This document shows positions 43,087 through 54,258 of a DNA stretch of 64,000 nt, piece by piece. The notes under the pieces were generated by a model. The model was not told the origin of the DNA, did not search any database, and saw nothing but the letters and a program-made list of their open reading frames with translations. Source of the stretch: Marsupella aquatica (Eukaryota > Marchantiophyta); the NCBI GenBank assembly GCA_973895155.1, contig OZ316897.1, positions 16,740,001 to 16,804,000 of the forward strand. Direction: 5' to 3'. Positions within the stretch are counted from its first letter, which is position 1, and every line of letters starts with the position of its first letter. A program made the translations under genes and the position numbers.

Positions 43087-44995
43087 GTCATTTTAACCAA
43101 CGGTGTTAAATGACAAAATTTAGGGTCAATCTGAAAATGAGAATATATCAGTGTTTACAACAACATATTGTCATTATGGACTTCTGCCATAAATGACTAA
43201 CTCTAAGGTCAATCTTGAAATTAGGACATATCAGTGTTTACAAGAACATACCGTCATTATGGACTTCTCTCATAAATGACTAACTCTAGGGTCAATCTAA
43301 AAATCAGGATATATCAATGTTTACAATAACATACAGTCATTATGGACTTATTGCATAAATGACTACTTATAGAGTCATTAAAGAACCCAAGAGATATGAA
43401 GATTAAAATACTCAATAGTCATTCCAGACACCTATCATAATTGTAGAGTCATACACCTTTGGAGTGATTTTCCAGAAGTGTCATCATATATAGATGCGCG
43501 CATACTATCGTATCCATGGGGCAAATGAAACCTTTTTGTCTCTCCAAGAAGTAGGCAATACCAATGGAAGGTTGTAATCCTTTGTTGTAATTGTGTCATG
43601 TTTGTGCCGGTGTTTGGACGGGGAATATTTTAATTTGCAAATAAATGCATGCATACCATCACATCCAAAGGCAAACAAAAGTTTTTTTTTGGTTCTCCAA
43701 GAGGTAGTGCTGCCCCAATGGAATAGGCAGGGGAGTCATGCTTCTCAATATGGTGTGGGTGCAGGTTTAGGGAAGAGGAATATTCCAATCTTGCAAGGAA
43801 TCTAAAGCTGGCTCTCTTTGGAGGTACTAGGGCCTTTATTGGGTCATATGTGAGCAATGGCCCGTCATAAATGCCAATGACTAAAAGTAGGGTCATTAAA
43901 ATTGTCATATGGAGAGTCATATCAGTCTAATGACTGGATTTGTGGTCATTTGAGGGGTCCCTTATGTAGTCATTAAGGAAAAGCACTAATGACCATTTTG
44001 GGGCTAGGGGCTTGAGGTGGGCCCTAGAGTGCCATGGGGCCCCACATAGAGGTGAGAACCCCTCCACTAGGTGCGGGACACTATACTCATCATTGTCCAA
44101 CCACTAGTTGCGACATAAACACTTTGGACACATGTTTTTGTGTTTACTTAAGGCATGATGCACCTTTGGGGAAATCACTCCCAAGTCGTACGACTTTGGA
44201 GTGATTTGCCAAAAGTGTTACCATGCATGCACACCATCACATCCAAAAGGCAAATAAAAGTTGTTTTGTGGTTCTCCAAGAGGTGGTGCTGCACGAATGG
44301 AATGGGCAAGGGAGTCGTGCTTCCCTGTATGGTGTGGGTGCGGGTTTAGGGAAGAGGAATATTCCAACCTTGCAAGGAATCTATTGGGGGCTCTCTTTGG
44401 AGGTACTAGGGCCTTCATTGGGTCATATGTGACCAACGGACCATCATAAATGCCAATGACTACAAGAAGGGTCATTAAAACTGTCATTTGTGTGGTCCCT
44501 TGTGCAGTCATTAAACAGAAGCACAAATGACAAGTTTGGGGCTAGGGGCTGAATGTAAGAATGAGTGCCACGCGGTCCCACATAGAGCTCACCACCGTTC
44601 CACGAGGTGGGGGATACAATACTTTCTATTCCACCACTAGTTGCAGCATAATAAATGTTCAGACATGTTTTTGCGTTTAGGGAAGGCATTATGGAGCACT
44701 ACAAGAGGAGCATAATTTCATTGGGTCATTTTGGATTAAGGGTATTCATTAATGCCAATGACTGAAGTGAGGGTCATTGGCGCCGTCATTTTGCATGTCA
44801 TATAATTCAAATGTTGTGTCATAAAAACCAATTTTGACTACAAATAGTGTCATTGAAATGGTCATATTAAGTGTCATATAAGACAAATTATTGGACATTT
44901 GGTCATTTAAGTGGTCCCTTGTGCAGTCATTGGGGTTGTCATGAATTAAAAAATGACATAGTATATCACATATTATCACATCTGAATGTGTAATT
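43087..44995. repeat. CACTA-in left subterminal array, continued
   Basis: AATGAC/GTCATT hexamers continue, many in both orientations. Three related blocks (about 43495-43590, 43640-43870, 44216-44450) share CATCACATCCAAAGGCAAA, CTCCAAGAGGTRGTGCTGC and GGAAGAGGAATATTCCAA, so the region grew by segmental duplication. Confidence 0.85.
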
Positions 44996-47900
44996 CCTTG
45001 GACCCAAATTTTTGGGGGCCCCATAAGTGCTAATCAAAATAGTACATATATGGTATACCATATCATTCAATACTATATAAACTTCACTATTTTCCTTAAA
45101 TAAGAGAGTTCACACAAATTATTAACACGTTTTAATCGATGTGTGATTATTGCCAGGCCGATTTTAGAGTAGGGGTAATAGTTGATCGTGACATGAACAA
45201 AATGGTGCGTCTTTGGCAATGACAAAAAATTGAGATCTAATGACTGCAACTAGTGGTTGTTTTAGACCGAAGTCATACCGAAGTAGGGGTTCTCTTTTTA
45301 ATTATCAGGACCTTATATAATGTCATTGTGGTATGATATGGGAGGACTCCTATAAGAAATCACCAGAAATGACCTTATTTGGCCCGGGGCTGCCTATGGG
45401 TGGGAGGTGGGCTTCCCTTGAGTTAAAGTTTAGATGGGGGTGTAGAGTCATTTAGGGTTTAGGGTATTGTGGCCTTATGGGGGTCAGGACATTTTTAGGA
45501 GTTTTAGGGTAAGTGAATTACCCTATTGTGTGTGTCTTTTAAGCCCATCCAACGGTAAACATGACCGGGTTTAGGGGGCGACATTGTTTCCAGCACAAGT
45601 GTTCACCATTCGCGCGAGGGCCCTTTTTCCCGAAAACCATCGATCTGCTACGTTGAATGTCGTGGTTTCTTGGTGTGCACATATCAGTTTCCAAGCGGAG
45701 TGCTCTCACCTTTAGGGTTGCACAAAGTTTAAGTGCTCTTGGGACTTTATCACTGCGCTGCATAACGTCGGGCAAGCATTGGGCGAGGCATTGTTTGAGT
45801 GAAGCCTTGGACCTGGACCCTAAACTATTGACCATTTGCATGCTTTAGAGGAGGAGCTCCGACCCGAAGCCATTCAGGCTGCCATTGTTTTTGAGTGTGT
45901 TGCGCACGTTTGGCGGAGCACCTCGGTAGGACTTGGGCGCTACATGTTTCCAGGAGCTTTGATTGATTGGCATTGCAATAGCTTCTTTACATTTCCTCCA
46001 AGTTGCGGGTGAGGAGCGGAGGACGTGCTGCAAGCGGAGGACGAGCGGAGAGCGGAGGACGAGCGGAGAGCGGAGGACGAGCTCGGGCTGCCAGCGGAGG
46101 ACGAGCGGAGGGCTGAGCTGCGAGCAGAGGACGAGTTGCAAGCCGAGGACGAGCTCGGGCTGCAAGCGGAGGACGAGCGGAGGCTGAGCTGCGAGCGGAG
46201 GACGAGCGGAGGCTGAGCTGCGAGCGGAGGACGAGCTCGGGCTGAGCTGCGAGCAGAGGATGAGCTGCGAGCGGAGGACGAGTTCCCCTCCATCTCCATT
46301 CGTAGAGTGAGCTTCTTGTCTTTTTGGGACTTTAATTGGGAGTCAAGCTTCTCATTTCCCACGAAGAGATTTGTTCTACTGCATGCTAATGCCACCGCGT
46401 TTCATTCTGTGACACTGAATTTTCTCTTCTAGAGCCTCTAGAGCGTCCACATCTAGAGACAGATTTCTTCTGTTGAACACCAATAAAAATCCCGTTCCAT
46501 TCTACTCACAATAATCTAGGGCTGTTGGGAGGAATGCAGAGTGAGTTCTATTGCTGATTTGTAGTCTGTTTCTGGGCACTATGCTTGGTCTGTCAATTGC
46601 CAACTGTGCTTGTCTGTTATAGTTTGCGGAATTTGATTTGAATGGTGAAAAGCACACTCTCTGGATGAAAGTGTCGGCTAAGCGTAGACTGAGCGTTTCA
46701 TATACGTTTGATTGATATTCCGTTTTGATTGCACAATTCATTTGTTGCGGATCCCTACGAGTGCATTTTCTGTTTGTTATTCTCTGCCCCTCAGCACCAA
46801 GATCGTTTCCTCAGATCTCAATTCAGCCGTTCGTTGGTGTGAAACATGACTACTGTTGCTCCTCTCGGTTTCATCCATGCCTGAACGTAGCAATCGGCAG
46901 CCATGAAGGTGGGGCCATCACCATTTTCACAATCCATCCAACTAGTAATGTTCGCTCAACGGCAACCTTAAGTTGTGGCAATTGTGGTACTGTGGACTTT
47001 ACTGACAAACACATCGGAGAATTTTTGGACACCCTAAAGTGCACTTCCTCTTCTACTTAAAAATTCAAGCCCTAAGATAATTTCCTTATCTTTGACAAAA
47101 TAAGAATGGTGATATTGATGTGCGAGCGGAGTAACTATGTGCTCTGTTGTGGGGTAAGTTCATTCATACCAAGGGGCCAGCTAGCGCACTGCCAACAGCA
47201 TACAATCCATGCATGGGGAGTGCCAAGCCAATCTAGAGCATTAATTTGAGCATTGTTTTGCTCTGTATGAGCGACCAGGCCGTCTAGCAAGTACTTTGCT
47301 TCATAACAATTGTAAAAGATTCTCAACAGACATTGGCTCTATCCATGCATGAGGAAAAAGGCAATGTAGAGCATTAATTTGAGGATTTGTTTTCCTCTGA
47401 ATGAGTGAGCTGCGATCGAACAATGTAAGTACTAGTAAGTACTAGACTACTTGCTAACCCTTGCTGGAAAATCTGCGTCAAACATCTGTTCCCACAATCC
47501 AAATCTGCGTATGTTGGATCTCTGTTGCGCTCTACTTTCTTTCACAGATTTTTTTGTCTCTTCCATTTCCTTTCTTGCATCTGAAGTCCGAGGACCATAT
47601 CAATGTGCCAAAGACTTCTCATTTCTTCACTTTTCGTCTCCCTGCCGTTGGCACTTTCAACAACTTTTTTTTTACTGAAGAGAAGTGCAGGCATGTATGG
47701 TGAATCCTCACTGGATTCCAGCAGCGACTCTGTAGAATTCTGTCGCCAAAAAGTTTTAGAGTTTCGTGTGTGGTTTGCCAACTGCTGTGCCACCTCAGAG
47801 AATTCCTCAGTGGCTTTTGTACAAGCCTTGCTCTTCAACTATGGTAATTTACAACTAACTGTCTGACGTTCACACATGATCTCCTTTGGTCTGCAAACTG

Positions 47901-48600
47901 GACAAAACTAAACTAAAATCAGCTTGGTCAATTTTAAATTCTTCGTAAGGGTCTTTGACAGCAGCCCGGTAATGCCACGACTGCACAAAGATAGAGTACG
48001 GTGCAGCTTTTGAAAAAGTGGGTGGACCACCAGCTTGTTGAGAGTAAAGCAACTTATGGTTCTGTAACAGATGTGTGCAGCAGCTTAAGATGTAGAAGGC
48101 ACGCAATAAAACTTGATTTTTACAGATTTAAAAAAGGGCAGGGTGATTGAGCACTGCATAATGAACTTACAGGTCCGAATCTTGATTTGATTTCACTGCT
48201 AAAATTTGTATCTCTTGCCTGAGTCCCAGTTCGCTGGAGTTTTGTTGCTCTCTGTGCTTTGTTGTGCACATTGTTGTGTTTGCTCTGTCCATTTTAAAAC
48301 TTGAGAGCCAAATGAATGCTTTGCTGAAACTCAATTGCTATTTGTTCTGTATTGCCCTTATAGATTTTAAAAAGGCAGGGTGAGTGAGCACTGCTGTACA
48401 GGAAGCGAAGGCATACAGGTTGCAATATTTGTGATTGCTTCCAATCATAGGCCAAGGTTATTTGCGCTGCTCAGTCCTAAATGCTTTGCCATCCATAAAG
48501 CATTGGTTTATGCTGCACCCTTGTGGTTACATGTCATATTTTATGCTGCACCCTCATTCTTGTGTGTCATGCTGCACCCTATTATTCCTTCTTGTTTCAC
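44996..48600. other. CACTA-in upstream region, non-coding
   Basis: No reliable gene. It holds a GC-rich minisatellite (46010-46285) and local duplications: GAGCATTAATTTGAG at about 47236 and 47370; AAAGGGCAGGGTGATTGAGC and a near copy at about 48130 and 48370; TATGCTGCACCCT three times at 48509-48585. Promoters of the CACTA genes are probably here but I cannot place them. Confidence 0.5.
46010..46285. repeat. minisatellite of GCGGAGGACGAGC units
   Basis: The 13-base core recurs about a dozen times with linkers CTCGGGCTGC, TGAGCTGC or AGA. It is sharply GC-rich against its AT-rich surroundings. Frames through it are open on both strands, which is expected for such a repeat and is not evidence of coding. 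Confidence 0.85.
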
Positions 48601-48631
48601 AATCTGATGTAGGGTCTGAGTGTGCAGGACC

Positions 48632-49291
48632 ATGGCTCGCAATAAGCAGAAGGCCATGAATCGTTGTAGAGGTGAATCCTCTCAAGCACCTCAATTGTCC
48701 TTATACTCAGACATTGAGATTAACCAGAATAGTCCACATGTATGTGCGATTTGTGATGAGGGAGGGGATCTCATTGTTTGTGATGGGCCTTGCCACCGAC
48801 ATTTCCATAAGAATGTTTCCTGTCCTTTGGGTCAGCAATGGCTATGTCCAACTATATCCCTGGCTGATGGCCATGTTGGAGAATGGCTTTGTGTTGATTG
48901 CAAGAATGAGGAACATTCTTGCTTTAAGTGCCATGTGTCTGGAAAAATGGGTGAAGAGGTAAGAAAATGTCCAGACCCTCTCTGTGCCCGGTTTTACTGT
49001 CAGCAGTGTTTGGTTCCTGGCACAACATCATGTGGACTCCATAGTTGTCTTACTTGTGGACAGGGGCCCAATGATGGGGCTAATGGCTTTTTGGTTCAGT
49101 GCATGAGGTGTCCTAAGGCATGGCACAAGGACTGCCTGCTATTTATCCAGCAGAGGGGATTTGCCCATGATCGAACAATTTGGGATCACTCAGCGCATGG
49201 GCAGCCCAAGAAGGGGATGTTTTACTGTCCTGACCATGACATTGACCCTACACTAGGCACTCCTGATAGGAGTCACATATCTTGGATTTGA
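48632..49291 (+). CDS. EDM2-like multi-PHD-finger protein carried by CACTA-in
   Basis: 219 residues from ATG 48632 (ACCATGG, good context), just after a GTGTGCAG that could be a 5'-UTR splice acceptor. Cysteine/histidine pairs form two to three PHD-type fingers in a row: CAICDEGGDLIVCDGPC with FH (about 35-55), WLCVDCKNEEHSCFKC (about 90-105), CARFYCQQC, LHSCLTCGQG (about 140-150), and RCPKAWHKDC followed by FYCPDH. The order and the RCPK-x-x-H-x-x-C ending match the PHD block of the plant protein EDM2, which reads histone methylation and controls heterochromatin in transposon-bearing introns. The methyltransferase-like part of EDM2 is absent. It is open, on the same strand and upstream of TnpD. 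Confidence 0.78.
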   Translation: MARNKQKAMNRCRGESSQAPQLSLYSDIEINQNSPHVCAICDEGGDLIVCDGPCHRHFHKNVSCPLGQQWLCPTISLADGHVGEWLCVDCKNEEHSCFKCHVSGKMGEEVRKCPDPLCARFYCQQCLVPGTTSCGLHSCLTCGQGPNDGANGFLVQCMRCPKAWHKDCLLFIQQRGFAHDRTIWDHSAHGQPKKGMFYCPDHDIDPTLGTPDRSHISWI

Positions 49292-49929
49292 TTGAGGCTG
49301 GATGGAACACAAACTTGAGATAGAGTTTTTTGATGGTTTCACGTGGACTTCAACAATTTTCAGAGTGCTAAAACATGTGGACTATTTATATGCAGTTTGA
49401 TGAACTCCTCATGTATACACACTCTACGACAGTGCATTGCGGATTGAGGCAATTAATTTTGAGAAATCAACTTTACTATCTTTTCCAGGGTAGGATTCCA
49501 GTTTTCATGCATGTGCTTTGAGTGTGACTCGGGTCATTGTTGATGTCTAAACTTCACTTGTAAATTTGTCACTGGTGTCACAAACATTACTTATTCCAGA
49601 CCTGTCTGCTCACATTCCTAATAGGCAAACAAATACTGGAAATGATGAAGGCATAGAGATTTACGTTCATAGTATCATTCTGATGACACTGTATGTGATG
49701 CTCTATTTGTATGCAAGAAGGAGAAGGTGCCCCACTACAATGGATTTGAGAAACTGGGCTCTGTGGGTTTGAGCAATTGGACTGTGGTTGGCATTGGTTG
49801 TACAACTGTGACGGTAGGCCCAATTTTGTATGCATGTCACACCGATTCAGTTTGAAAATCATAGTTTGAATACAATTTCAATCAAGCTAGCATGGCACAA
49901 TTGCCATAGAATACGTTAGGTGTGGGTAG
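49292..49929. other. spacer between the PHD gene and TnpD
   Basis: About 640 bp, AT-rich, with no supported ORF. It probably holds the PHD gene 3' UTR and the TnpD promoter or a first exon. Confidence 0.4.
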
Positions 49930-50526
49930 AACTCCAAAGTTGTCGCTCTTCCATCCAGCTGTACTCTAGCTGATGATGCTTTGTGGGTTCGAGAACAAAA
50001 GGCCTGCCACAAGAGTGGGGACCATAAGATGTACTGCCCTTGTGTGAACTGCAAAGGGAATTATAGGACTAATCGGAATACTGCTAGACTACACCTTATT
50101 AAACATGGTCGTTACCCTACATGTCGAGTGTGGGTGGGAGAGGGACAGGACTCTTCTGATGAAGAGTGGGGTGCTGACTACATGTCACAACATGGCCCTG
50201 AGGCATTGAGGGTAGCAAACCTTCAGCAGGCATCCTGTGCACAACAGCCAACTGTAGATGTTGAAGAACATTTATTTGTAGATGTTCCAGAGTATCCAAC
50301 TGTGGATGTTCAAGAACATCCAACTATAGATATCGAAGAACATATCAGGGCTCTACTAGAAGAAACGTTGCTGAGAACCAATGAAGAATCCCCTGAGCAT
50401 GAACTAGATGATCAGGACCATTTTGACTTGGATTTTATACTTGGGGATGATGAGAGTGAAGGAGGTGCCCATCCTGTAAACCCCCTTGAAACCTCTGAAA
50501 CTCCTATGGAGACTGATCCTGCATAG
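49930..50526 (+). CDS. CACTA-in TnpD: transposase-associated domain
   Basis: The frame is open from 49930; no clear ATG is found, so a start or upstream exon is missing or unrecognised. DDALWVREQ then CPCVNCKGN and HLIKHGRY give the zinc-binding transposase-associated domain. A linker with repeated acidic units (TVDVEEHL, TVDVQEHP, TIDIEEHI) follows. It ends at TAG 50524-50526 in frame with the tnp2 ORF, at the same place as TAG 27932-27934 in CACTA-out. Confidence 0.75.
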   Translation, partial: NSKVVALPSSCTLADDALWVREQKACHKSGDHKMYCPCVNCKGNYRTNRNTARLHLIKHGRYPTCRVWVGEGQDSSDEEWGADYMSQHGPEALRVANLQQASCAQQPTVDVEEHLFVDVPEYPTVDVQEHPTIDIEEHIRALLEETLLRTNEESPEHELDDQDHFDLDFILGDDESEGGAHPVNPLETSETPMETDPA

Positions 50527-51747
50527 TTATCTTTAGATGCAGCAATGCAACCTTTGTTCCCAGGCAGCAAAATAGATGTTGTGTCATTCATGTTGCTTCT
50601 GCTGAACATCTGTCATGGCCATGGATTCTCAAACAAAGGAGTGAATGCATTGTTGTCTTTGATGGGGGAGCATGGTATGCCTGCAGAGCATAATCTGCCC
50701 AAGAACTTATATGCTGCAAAGCAGCTATTGAGAAAGCTTGGCTTGGATTATGAGAGAATCCCTGTCTGTGAGAAAGGTTGCATGCTCTTTAGGGGTGAGA
50801 ATGCCAAGTTAGAAAACTGTTCAGTGTGTCAGCAGCCCAAGATGAAGAGAGTGGGGAATTCATTACAGGCAAGGAAGGTGGTGCGGTATTTCCCTATAAT
50901 TCCCAGGTTGAAGAGATTGTATGCCACTGCTGGTACATCTAAACTCATGACTTGGCATCATGAGAATAGAAGCACAGACAACATGGTTCGGCACACAGCA
51001 GATTCAAAGGCTTGGAAGCATGTGGATACAAATATTGATCGGAAATTTGCAGCTGAACCAAGGAATGTGCGATTTGGGTTGGCACTTGATGGGGTGAATC
51101 CCTTTGGGAATAATTCCACAGCTTGGTCTACCTGGCCAATACTGTTGTTGAATTACAATTTACCTCCTTGGCTTACCACCAAGAAGTTCTTTGTCATGCT
51201 AGCTATGCTGATTCCAGGACCTGATTCAGTAACAGAGGAACAACTGGACATAATATTGGGCCCATTCTATGAGGAGCTGGAGCTGTTGTGGAAGAAAGGA
51301 GTGCCCTGCTTTGACAAATTGCCACGCCCAGGATTGTCTCAACACTTCAACCTTAGGGTTGTGCTATTGTGGACAATCAATGATTACCCTGCATATGGTT
51401 TAATATCTGGACAACAACACTCTGGATACAAAGGATGTGTCATCTGTGGGCCAGAATGTGTGGCACGTGGTTCTAAGCACTTGCAGAAATTAGAGTACAG
51501 TGGCCACCGTCGATGGTTAGCAGCAAGGCATCTTTTTCGTAGACCAGACAGTGCACAATACTTTGATGGTGCAATTGAGAGTCGACCTACACCGTGTAGA
51601 ATGACAAGCTCTGATAGAAAGAAGTGGGGAGACGAGACAACAGAATATTTGAAGAAGGGAGGAACCAAGGTTGAGGATGAGAAATGCCCCATAAAGGTGC
51701 ATGGAGTGAAGAGGGCTACTAGTCTGTACAAGTTACCCTATTGGAAC
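50527..51747 (+). CDS. CACTA-in TnpD: tnp2 (Transposase_21) domain
   Basis: Open throughout. First Met is at 50545. Motifs: KGVNALLSLMGEHGMP, LPKNLYAAKQL, FGLALDGVNPFG, PPWLTTKKFFVMLAMLIPGP, WTINDYPAYGLISG, CVICGPEC. This is the catalytic core of CACTA transposases, which cut at the CACTA ends. The exon closes at YWN with donor GTAAGA, phase 0, and the next exon starts at 51958. Confidence 0.92.
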
Positions 51748-51957
51748 GTAAGACTCCATACTAATACAATGAATTTCTGCAATCTCTTCATATGACTTTG
51801 AAATATATTCTCTTCATATACTTCCTGTACCCCAGATTTTGTAATTGTTGTATTCAATGCAGTAATTTCTTAATTGTGTCCACTGCACAAACTACTGCCT
51901 AGTGATGCCAAAAGTTGTATTCAATGCCCTAATTTCTGAATTGTGTGTCCACTGCAG

Positions 51958-52868
51958 AAACTACTCATTAACCATTGTCTAGATCCCATGCACTGTGAGA
52001 AGAATCTTGCACACAACATTGTGCACACTATCATTGGGACCAAGGACACTCCTTCTGTGAGAGAAGACATGAAGCTCTTACAGGTGCGCCAACACCTATG
52101 GCTTGTACCCAATCTAGCTCCCAAGCGTAAGGATGACAAATTGTTGATGCCCCCAGCCCCATATTGCCTGAGCAAGAAGGAAAGAACAAGGTTCTTGGAG
52201 GTTTTATTGACCTTGAAAGGGCCCACTGGTTTTTCAAGTTCTTTGGCAAAGTGTGTTACAAAATCCAAGAAACTCTCTGGGTTGAAATCACATGATTTCC
52301 ACCAACTCATGCAACAGATTCTCCCTCTGGCAACAATGGGATTACTTGATGAAGGGGTTCGCTTGGCCATAGCTGGGGTGAGCAATATCTATCGCCAGAT
52401 CTGTACGAAGGTGTGGGACCCTTCAATGTATGAGAATTTGATGATGGATGTTGCATTCACTCTCTGCATTTTGGAAATCCATTTTCCACCAAGCTTCTTT
52501 GATGTCATGACCCATTTAATGATTCACCTAGTGGAGGAATTAGACTTGTGTGGCCCAGTTACAGGCAGATGGATGTACCCAATAGAGAGGAACCTGAAGG
52601 TATTGAAGGGTTATGTACGAAACAAGGCACGTCCAGAAGCTTCTATGGCTGAAGGCTATGTATTAGATGAGTCTTTGGGATTCCTTTCTGAATACATGAT
52701 TGATGCAAAGGGAGAGGGAAAACAAACCTGGGAGTTGGAGGAGGATGCTGGCGTTGCAGGCATTGTTTTGGAAGGGGCTGCAAAGGCGATAACTTTGGAT
52801 TGGTCTGAAATGATGGCCATGCATCATTATATATTGGAGAATGAAGAGACAGTGGCTCCATGGTACAG
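51958..52868 (+). CDS. CACTA-in TnpD: DUF4218 exon
   Basis: Acceptor CTGCAG then KLLINHCLDPMHCEKN. The block HFPPSFFDVMTHLM and GPVTGRWMYPIERNLKVLKG is typical DUF4218. The exon ends at CCATGGTACAG with donor GTACAT, leaving two bases of a codon. Confidence 0.9.
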
Positions 52869-52960
52869 GTACATAAACCCTAAATTATATTGCCCCATTG
52901 TGTTTGTATATTCATGGTGGATCATGCACTAATGTCTTCAGTGTTGTTGTTGCCATGCAA

Positions 52961-53824
52961 GATATATGATGCTACCAATGAGACTGTTACCAAACGAAGA
53001 GTGGATTTCCGGAAGGAATGGATGAGGAAGCCTGCCAATCGAAGAAAACCGGTGGAATTTCCCGCTGATTGCCAAGAATTGTCACCTTTTAGGGAATGGT
53101 TTCAAACATTAGTCAATACCCATAATTTTGAGAAAGAGTCTGAGCGGTCATTACTATCTGCATACTCCACACCACCTAGTTTGAAGGCACGACTGTATAG
53201 GGCATGCAGAGCCTATGGGCACCATTGGAGGACTATTCCATCCTTGGGGTGTTTGAGTGATTGTGATTCTGGTGCTTTCAGCACTTTTGATTCTGGGATG
53301 GCTTCTACATTCACTGAGAAGCGAGTGGACAGGTCTGGTGCAACCATAGACGAATCTGTACAATATGTAGGGGCCTTGACAGATATCTTGGTACTAAATT
53401 ACAGCAGCTTGAGGAAAGAGGTGATTCTTTTCAAAGGGAAATGGGCAGATCCATCATGGACTCCTAAATCCTCTGCCAGTATGAGGTATTCCGAGTCTGG
53501 TCTTTGGTAGGTGAATTTCCATAGAGAACTGGGTGTGTCCAAGAAAATGGATTATGTTTTCCCAAAGCAAGTGGAGCAGGTTTTCTTCCACCCCAATGAG
53601 AAGGGGATAGCATGGAGAACAATCCTCCACAAAGAATCCAGGTCCACAAGGGTGTTAGGTGATTACACAGACGTTGATTTCTATGCTACAATGGAAAACA
53701 ATGCCAAATTACACATCGAATTGGCTAAGGCCTGTAGGTCCAGAGCAAATCCAAGACCATTGACTGGTCCCAAACGAGGCAGAGATGCAGAGGGATCTGC
53801 AAGAAAGGGCAGGCCTAAGCAGTG
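52961..53824 (+). pseudogene. CACTA-in TnpD: DUF4216 exon with in-frame TAG
   Basis: Aligns with CACTA-out 36023-36874. An in-frame TAG at 53508-53510 breaks GLW-VNF where CACTA-out has GLW-L-ANF, and homology continues after it. The acceptor also looks damaged: the reading phase needs the exon to start at G52961, but the bases before it are GCAA rather than GCAG; using the AG at 52960-52961 would shift the frame. Both point to loss of function of this copy. Confidence 0.8.
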
Positions 53825-54258
53825 AATAGGTTTTAGGTGTGTGAAGTCCATAGATGGACTACATGTATGGACTATATATGAAATCAGACTAATGGTTTAC
53901 CCATTTGTGCAGTTGGTGAATGCAGCCTGTGAAAGGAAGATTGCAGGGGTTGTCACATTCTATGAATCCTTATGAGGAGGCCTGAAATCGGAACATAGAG
54001 CATAATGTCAGAATTATGCGTGATCTAGGACTGGGGCCAGACTGCAAGCTAATGTGTGTGTTAATATGTTTGTTGCAAATTTGATTCAGTAGATGGAGTT
54101 GTCAGGTTCCTTTTCTGTTTTCATATTCCAGATTGGTCTCATACTAGTATGGATCCTGTACATAAGTACTAGTGTTATGGTGTTGTAGATTCATTTTGCA
54201 TGTATGTTTGATCGATCTGCATTGGTGTATGTTGATGATTGCTTTAATTGTTCCTTAG
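53825..54258. other. TnpD/TnpA interval of CACTA-in
   Basis: No ORF. It presumably contains the TnpD terminator and TnpA leader, or an intron if both come from one transcript as in En/Spm. Confidence 0.4.

Noticed and set aside
46010-46395. Long open frames on both strands through the GCGGAGGACGAGC region (Ser-Ser-Ala-Arg-rich or Arg-Arg-Thr-Ser-rich proteins)
   Set aside because: Low-complexity repeats keep many frames open; there is no start context, domain or conservation to support coding.
48620-48631. Four-codon upstream extension of the PHD gene from a GTG
   Set aside because: GTG starts are not expected here; ATG 48632 has a strong context and the upstream bases look like a splice acceptor.
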